A stretch of 42,645 bases of DNA, taken from assembly GCA_029975435.1 (NCBI GenBank), contig JARKPC010000127.1, positions 1 to 42,645 on the forward strand, read 5' to 3'. Every line of letters begins with the position of its first letter. Positions within the stretch are counted from its first letter, which is position 1. The stretch comes from Propionivibrio sp. GTDB taxonomy: Bacteria; Pseudomonadota; Gammaproteobacteria; Burkholderiales; Rhodocyclaceae. A program made the position numbers and the translations under genes. The notes beneath the pieces are model-generated. The model was not told the DNA's origin and made no database searches. It worked only from the letters and a program-made list of their open reading frames with translations. This document shows positions 38,145 through 42,645 of the stretch, one piece after another.

Positions 38145-38213
38145 CCGTCATCCCGGCGCATGCCGGGATCCGGAGGTGCCACACTGGATTTGCAGTCAGG
38201 CCCCGGATGACGG
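38145..38213. repeat. REP-like palindromic intergenic repeat
   Basis: CCGTCATCC (38145-38153) and GGATGACGG (38205-38213) are perfect 9-bp inverted arms. Just inside the left arm, TCCCGGC-GCAT-GCCGGGA forms its own hairpin. The arrangement and the words GTCATCCCGGC and GCCGGGATCC are those of a dispersed repeat found between genes in many GC-rich proteobacteria. It follows the thiC stop by 24 bp and may protect or end that mRNA. Confidence 0.7.
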
Positions 38214-38300
38214 ATTCCGTACCGCTGATTTGATTCGTCCTGACTGATGACGGGCCGGGAACGCGTGTCCATCGTCATAACGCAAAAACGTGACACAGAA

Positions 38301-39533
38301 ATGACAACATTGCCTTTATCCCCCGATGGCTCGGTACACCGCTGGAAAGTCCTCTGGGCCGGGTTTCTCGCGTACCTTTTCGACAGTTACGACCTGATGG
38401 TGCTGGCCATCGCCATGCCGGTGTTGCTCAAGGTTCTGGCCATTTCACTTCCCGATGGCGGACTGCTCGGCTCGGCTACCGGCTTGGGAGCGATGCTTGG
38501 CAGCATCGTGTTCGGACTGATCGCCGAGAATCGCGGCCGCCGCTTTTCGCTGATCCTCGCTCTTGTCTGGCTTGGCGTCGGCATGGGCGCCGTCTACCTC
38601 GTGAACACTTGGTTGTCGTGGATGGTCTTGCGCTTCCTCACCGGACTCGCCATCGGCGGCGTCTGGGGCCCCTGCTCGGCACTCATCGCGGAACACTGGG
38701 CGCCACACTATCGTGCCCGCGCAGCATCCTTCGTCTTCAGCAGTTTCGCGATCGGCGCGGTCGTTGCTTCACTCGTTGGCCGCTGGATCATCACCGTCGA
38801 CTGGCGCTTGTTGTTCGCCTTCGGCGCCATATCGATTCCGTTCGCGCTGATCGTGCTGCGTCTGATACCGCCCGACACGCGAACAGCCGAACAAAAGCGC
38901 CTGGCCGGACCGGCCACGGTCGGCATCACGACGATCTTCTCCGGCAATCTGGCGCGGATCACCCTGCCGGCGACGCTGGTGAGCATCGTCAATCTCGCAG
39001 GCTACTGGGGCGCCGCCTTCTGGATTCCGACCTTCCTGACCCGGGAACGGGGGCTCGACGTGACGACCATGCTGGGCTTCTCGGTCGTGATGTACGTCGG
39101 CATGTTCTTCGGTTTCCAGTCTTTCGGGCTGCTGGCGGACAAGATCGGGCGACGCCGCGCGATGATGGCGGCCTTCGCGCTCTGCGCGGTCGCCATCGCC
39201 ATCTACATCCTCGTGCAGAACCCGACGTTTCTGTTCTGGTGGGGCGCCGTCGTCGGTTTCGGTCTGTGCGGGTCAGGCGGCATTCTCGGCGCCTACTACG
39301 CCGAACTGTTTCCGGAGCACGTGCGCGCCTACGCCGGCGGGTTCTGCTGGAACATGGGGCGCATCGGCGCGATCGCCGCGCCCTTCACCATCGGCGCGCT
39401 CGGCAAAACCTACGGACTGCAGACCGGTCTGCTGGTTACCTGCGGCATTTATCTCGCCGGCGCAATCATGCTGCTTTTGCTGCCCGAGACCTATGCCGGC
39501 AAAGACCTGCGCAGCGAGGCTGCACGATGCTGA
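38301..39533 (+). CDS. Major facilitator superfamily transporter
   Basis: A 410-residue inner-membrane carrier with about twelve helices. LFDSYDLMVLAIAMPVLL in helix 1 and the inter-helix loop RRFSLILALVWLGVG fit the sugar/acid MFS group that includes aromatic-acid and sialate carriers. A second loop GRRRAMMAAF sits between helices 8 and 9. The substrate cannot be named. The ATG at 38301 gives the usual short N-terminus; an earlier start at 38247 would run into the intergenic repeat. Its stop overlaps the start of the P-loop gene that follows, so both are translated together. No link to thiamine is shown, though thiC precedes it. Confidence 0.87.
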   Translation: MTTLPLSPDGSVHRWKVLWAGFLAYLFDSYDLMVLAIAMPVLLKVLAISLPDGGLLGSATGLGAMLGSIVFGLIAENRGRRFSLILALVWLGVGMGAVYLVNTWLSWMVLRFLTGLAIGGVWGPCSALIAEHWAPHYRARAASFVFSSFAIGAVVASLVGRWIITVDWRLLFAFGAISIPFALIVLRLIPPDTRTAEQKRLAGPATVGITTIFSGNLARITLPATLVSIVNLAGYWGAAFWIPTFLTRERGLDVTTMLGFSVVMYVGMFFGFQSFGLLADKIGRRRAMMAAFALCAVAIAIYILVQNPTFLFWWGAVVGFGLCGSGGILGAYYAELFPEHVRAYAGGFCWNMGRIGAIAAPFTIGALGKTYGLQTGLLVTCGIYLAGAIMLLLLPETYAGKDLRSEAARC

Positions 39534-40135
39534 CCCCGCCCGGCGCCGGTTGCCTCGGGAGGCGGATCCTGGTGGTCGGCGACGTCAACACGGGGAAGAC
39601 CACTCTGTGCCAAAGGTGGCTGAACGAACTCTGTCAGCAGGGGCTCGGAAGCCGGATTGCCCTGGTTGACATGGCACCGACCATCTCCCGTGAATTGGCC
39701 CTGAAACGCGGCATCGTCGGAGCCGGCGGAGAATTGCGCGCGCCCGCGGGAAGCGAAGTTCTTGATCTGCGCGCGTCTCTCGTGCCGCCGCGGCTGAGTT
39801 CAAGCTCGGAAAGCGAGGCGCTCGACAAGGCGGAGGGCAACGCGCAGATCATCGACACCCTGATCGGCCGGCTGGAACCTCAGCGCGACATCCTGTTCAT
39901 CAACGACGTCACGCTTTTCCTGCAAGCGAGGAGCGCGGCCAGCCTGATCGAGGCCGCCGGATTCGACAAGCGGACGACGCTCGTCATCAACGGCTATCGC
40001 GGCGAACGTCTGGGCGGAGGGGCGTTGACCCGGCATGAAACGGCGGAGATGAGCGAGCTGGAGAGGGCGTTTGCGGAGCAGGGCGAGGTCGTCAGGCTGA
40101 CGCACTGCTACGACCCGGCGCCGGGCTCCGCGTAG
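39527..40135 (+). CDS. Small P-loop NTPase of unknown function
   Basis: A 202-residue cytosolic protein with a Walker A motif GDVNTGKTT at about residues 18-26 and a following LVDMAPTIS, placed where Clp1/Grc3-like polynucleotide-kinase families have an acidic strand. A possible Walker B is [11 protein letters not shown] at about 123-133. I do not recognise the family with certainty; a GTPase or ATPase of the SIMIBI type is the nearest class. The ATG (39527-39529) overlaps the stop of the transporter gene by 7 bp, implying a shared message. It ends 188 bp before the convergent sensor kinase stop, in a stretch with no further gene or clear terminator. Confidence 0.68.
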   Translation: MLTPPGAGCLGRRILVVGDVNTGKTTLCQRWLNELCQQGLGSRIALVDMAPTISRELALKRGIVGAGGELRAPAGSEVLDLRASLVPPRLSSSSESEALDKAEGNAQIIDTLIGRLEPQRDILFINDVTLFLQARSAASLIEAAGFDKRTTLVINGYRGERLGGGALTRHETAEMSELERAFAEQGEVVRLTHCYDPAPGSA

Positions 40136-40323
40136 CCGATCAAGAGCGAGTCGCGAATTTCTTGCATTCAGAGTTTGTCCCGGCGCAAGACGAATTTGCG
40201 CTTCCGGTGCTTTGTCCGGCAGCGCAGAGTCAGCGGGAGGTCGTCCGGCGTGGCGGAAATACGGTGTTTCGAGCGGCGTTGCAGGCGCCCGGAATCGCTC
40301 CGGTAGAAACGGCGTCCCTTTCT

Positions 40324-42645
40324 CTACCGCGCATGCCGATCCAGCCACTGGAACAGGCTGGCAAACAGCTGGTCGGGGTTGAAGGGCTTGACCAGGAAGT
40401 CGTTCATTCCGGCGTCCAGGCAACGGGCCTTGTCTTCGGCGAAGGCATTGGCCGTTATGGCCAGGATCGGAGTTTCCTCGTAGCCCGGTATCAGGCGAAT
40501 GTGGCGCGTGGCGTCCGGACCGTTCAGGTTCGGCATCTGCATGTCCATGAGGATGAGGGAGTAGGCGTTCTGCCGGACCTTGTCGATGGCCTGCACGCCG
40601 TCTTCCGCGGCATCGACGATCAGCCCGGAGTCCTGTAGCAGGCACCGGATCACTTCCAGGTTCAGGGGCTCGTCGTCGACCAGAAGGATGCGCCGGTCGC
40701 GATGGTGCTGGCGGATCAGGGCTTCGGCTTCGGGAATCTCCGTGGAAGGTTCGCTGGCGTGATGCGGCGGCGTCTTTTTCAGACGAACCGTGAACCAGAA
40801 GGTGCTGCCAACCCCGGGAGCGCTGTCGACGCCGACTTCGCCGCCCATCATTTCGGCCAGCCGCTTGGTGATGACCAAGCCGAGTCCGGTTCCCCCGTAG
40901 CGGCGCGTGGTCGAACTGTCGGCCTGCTCGAAGGCGCCGAACAGCCGGTTCAGCGTTTCGGGTGGAATGCCGATGCCGGTGTCGTGAACCTCGAACCGCC
41001 CGACCACGTGTCCGTCGATTTGCTCCAGCGGACGGGCACGCAGGGTGACGGTGCCCGATTCGGTAAACTTGATCGCATTCGTCGCGTAGTTGAGCACTGC
41101 CTGCTGTATGCGCGTCGGGTCGCCGCGCAGGTTTGCGGGGAACGGCTCTATCTCGATGTTCAAGGCAAGGCCCCTGGCCTGGGCGCGCTCGGCCACGATC
41201 GTACCGACGTTGCTCATCAGATTGTCGACGGCCACCGTGGCATCTTCGAGAACGAGCTTCCCCGCTTCGATCTTGGACAGGTCGAGAATGTCGTTGATGA
41301 TGCTCAGCAGGTGCCGGGTCGCGGCGTCGATCGTGTCCAGCCGTTCCGCCTGCGCGGGGGTGACCCCGCTGCGCCGCAGCAGGTTGGCCATGCCGAGAAC
41401 GGCGTTGATCGGCGTGCGAATCTCGTGGCTCATGTTGGCCAGGAAGGCGCTCTTGGCGATGTTGGCCGCTTCGGCCGCCAGCTTGGCCTGGGTCAGTTCG
41501 GCCGTGCGCGTGGCCACCAGTTCTTCCAGGTGGTGGCGGTGCTGTTCGAGTTCCTTCTCGGCACGTTTGCGCGCGGTGACGTCGTTCACGATCGAAAACA
41601 GCAAGGGCCGGCCCTCGCTCTCGATCGGCGTGAGACGTACTTCCACGTCGCGGACCTCACCGGTGGCGAGGCGGTGGCGGAACAGGAAGATCCTGCACTC
41701 GCCGCTCAGGACGCGCTGCCTTTCCCTGGCAATGTGTTCCGGCGGCAATGTGTTGATGTCGGCAATCGACATGCGCAGCAGCTGATCCCGCGAGTAGCCG
41801 TAGAAGTCGACGGCCGATGTGTTGATGTCCACGATTGCGCCGGAAACGGGGTGGATCAGCATCATCACCGACGAGTTCTGTTCGAAGAGCTTGCGGAAAC
41901 GCGCTTCGCTTTCAATGAGTGTCTGTTCCCAGCGCTTGCGCTCGGAGATGTCGCGGGTCACCGACAACAGGCATTTCTCACCCTTGATGGTGATCAGGTG
42001 CGAGGAGATCAGTGCCTTGAAGACCTTGCCGTCGCGGGTGCGCAGGTCGGTCTCGAAATTCGAGCAGTGGCCGTCGCGATGGAGAATCTCGATCATGGCC
42101 TGCCGGTCTTGCGGGTCATCCCAGATACCGGTTTCCAGGGAGGTGCGGCCGATGATGTCGTCCCGCGGCCAGCCGTGGATGTGCGAAAAGCCTTCATTGA
42201 CGTCCACGTACAAGCCGTCGCCGAGGCGCGTGATCGCAATGGCGTCGGGAGTGGTCAGGAAGGCCGTGCGGTACAGTTCCTCGCTGTCGCGGATCGCCTT
42301 TTCCATGAGGTAATGCTCGGTGACGTCGGAAAAGACCAGCACGACGCCGACGATCTCGCCGTCGTCACCACGAATGGGTGCGGCGCTGTCGGCGATCTGG
42401 TACTCCCGTCCATCGCGCGCCAGGAGCACCGTATGATTGGCCAGTCCGACCACCTCGCCCCGCTCCATGACCAGCTGCACGGGATTGTCCACCGTCTTGC
42501 GGGTATCGGCATTGACGATGCGGAATACGTCGGGGAGCAGGTGGCCGTTGGCGTCGTTCAGAGGCCAACCGGTCAGGCGCTCGGCGGTCGGATTCATGCG
42601 CGTCACCCGTCCCTGGGCATCGGTGGCGATCACGGCATCGCCGAT
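40324..42645 (-). CDS. Multi-PAS hybrid sensor histidine kinase (5' end outside window)
   Basis: At least 773 residues; the frame is open to the right edge, so the N-terminus, which may include a membrane sensor, is missing. In order there are three PAS domains. The first is within about 1-130 ([18 protein letters not shown]), the second about 125-245 ([20 protein letters not shown]), the third about 250-365 ([16 protein letters not shown]). A HisKA domain with [15 protein letters not shown], a HATPase domain ([30 protein letters not shown]) and a C-terminal receiver domain ([33 protein letters not shown]) follow. Such hybrid kinases pass phosphate to an Hpt protein, which is not in view. The signal is unknown. 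Confidence in the architecture is high, in the role low. Confidence 0.92.
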   Translation of the reverse strand: MGDAVIATDAQGRVTRMNPTAERLTGWPLNDANGHLLPDVFRIVNADTRKTVDNPVQLVMERGEVVGLANHTVLLARDGREYQIADSAAPIRGDDGEIVGVVLVFSDVTEHYLMEKAIRDSEELYRTAFLTTPDAIAITRLGDGLYVDVNEGFSHIHGWPRDDIIGRTSLETGIWDDPQDRQAMIEILHRDGHCSNFETDLRTRDGKVFKALISSHLITIKGEKCLLSVTRDISERKRWEQTLIESEARFRKLFEQNSSVMMLIHPVSGAIVDINTSAVDFYGYSRDQLLRMSIADINTLPPEHIARERQRVLSGECRIFLFRHRLATGEVRDVEVRLTPIESEGRPLLFSIVNDVTARKRAEKELEQHRHHLEELVATRTAELTQAKLAAEAANIAKSAFLANMSHEIRTPINAVLGMANLLRRSGVTPAQAERLDTIDAATRHLLSIINDILDLSKIEAGKLVLEDATVAVDNLMSNVGTIVAERAQARGLALNIEIEPFPANLRGDPTRIQQAVLNYATNAIKFTESGTVTLRARPLEQIDGHVVGRFEVHDTGIGIPPETLNRLFGAFEQADSSTTRRYGGTGLGLVITKRLAEMMGGEVGVDSAPGVGSTFWFTVRLKKTPPHHASEPSTEIPEAEALIRQHHRDRRILLVDDEPLNLEVIRCLLQDSGLIVDAAEDGVQAIDKVRQNAYSLILMDMQMPNLNGPDATRHIRLIPGYEETPILAITANAFAEDKARCLDAGMNDFLVKPFNPDQLFASLFQWLDRHAR

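Overview
This is a 42.6 kb stretch of GC-rich chromosome, most likely from a betaproteobacterium of the Rhodocyclales type (an Azoarcus/Thauera/Dechloromonas-like bacterium; inference). Pointers are the order nadD-rsfS-rlmH-maf, two BPSS1780-type membrane proteins, a DUF2782 gene beside polA, two surface-adhesin-E-like proteins, and many chemotaxis and sensory genes. No rRNA, tRNA, CRISPR array, prophage or insertion sequence was seen. Both end genes are cut by the window edges.

Layout. 1-3.1 kb: the 3' end of an ammonium transporter gene with its terminator, then a GntR/FCD repressor divergent from an unusual NAD(P)-binding/SAF-domain oxidoreductase, with two operator-like palindromes 63 bp apart between them. 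3.1-7.3 kb: an apparent operon of a shortened KdpD-like kinase, KdpE and the Kup potassium transporter, with no kdpFABC nearby. 7.4-11.1 kb: an NlpC/P60 lipoprotein, an Aer-like chemoreceptor and RNase G. 11.2-13.6 kb (+): a TrhP-like U32 tRNA-hydroxylation protein and a glycosyltransferase-like protein. 13.6-19.3 kb (-): a PilZ-like protein, maf, rlmH, rsfS, nadD, two BPSS1780 proteins, DUF2782 and a LOG-family protein, divergent from polA (19.4-22.1 kb). A bidirectional terminator separates polA from a Cache-domain chemoreceptor.

24-32 kb is the nitrosative-stress region. hcp (hybrid cluster protein) and hcr (its reductase) are read leftwards, with a nested palindromic element between them. 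Upstream of hcp is a good sigma-54 promoter (GG-N10-GC) preceded by three GT-N7-AC sites, the signature of NorR control. A NorR-type activator that keeps the NO-sensing residues is encoded 5 kb away. Between them lie a polar amino-acid ABC transporter operon and two small exported proteins. 32-34.2 kb: a biotin carrier protein and a carboxyltransferase, without biotin carboxylase or membrane decarboxylase subunits.

34.5-42.6 kb: an exported fusion of a surface-adhesin-E-like domain with an alpha-carbonic-anhydrase domain whose zinc site is degenerate; thiC behind a TPP riboswitch; a palindromic intergenic repeat; an MFS transporter overlapping a small P-loop NTPase; and a large multi-PAS hybrid sensor kinase running off the right edge.

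The strongest leads are the NorR/sigma-54 architecture at hcp, the re-wired KdpDE-Kup operon, and the carbonic-anhydrase-like fusion that has lost two of three zinc ligands.
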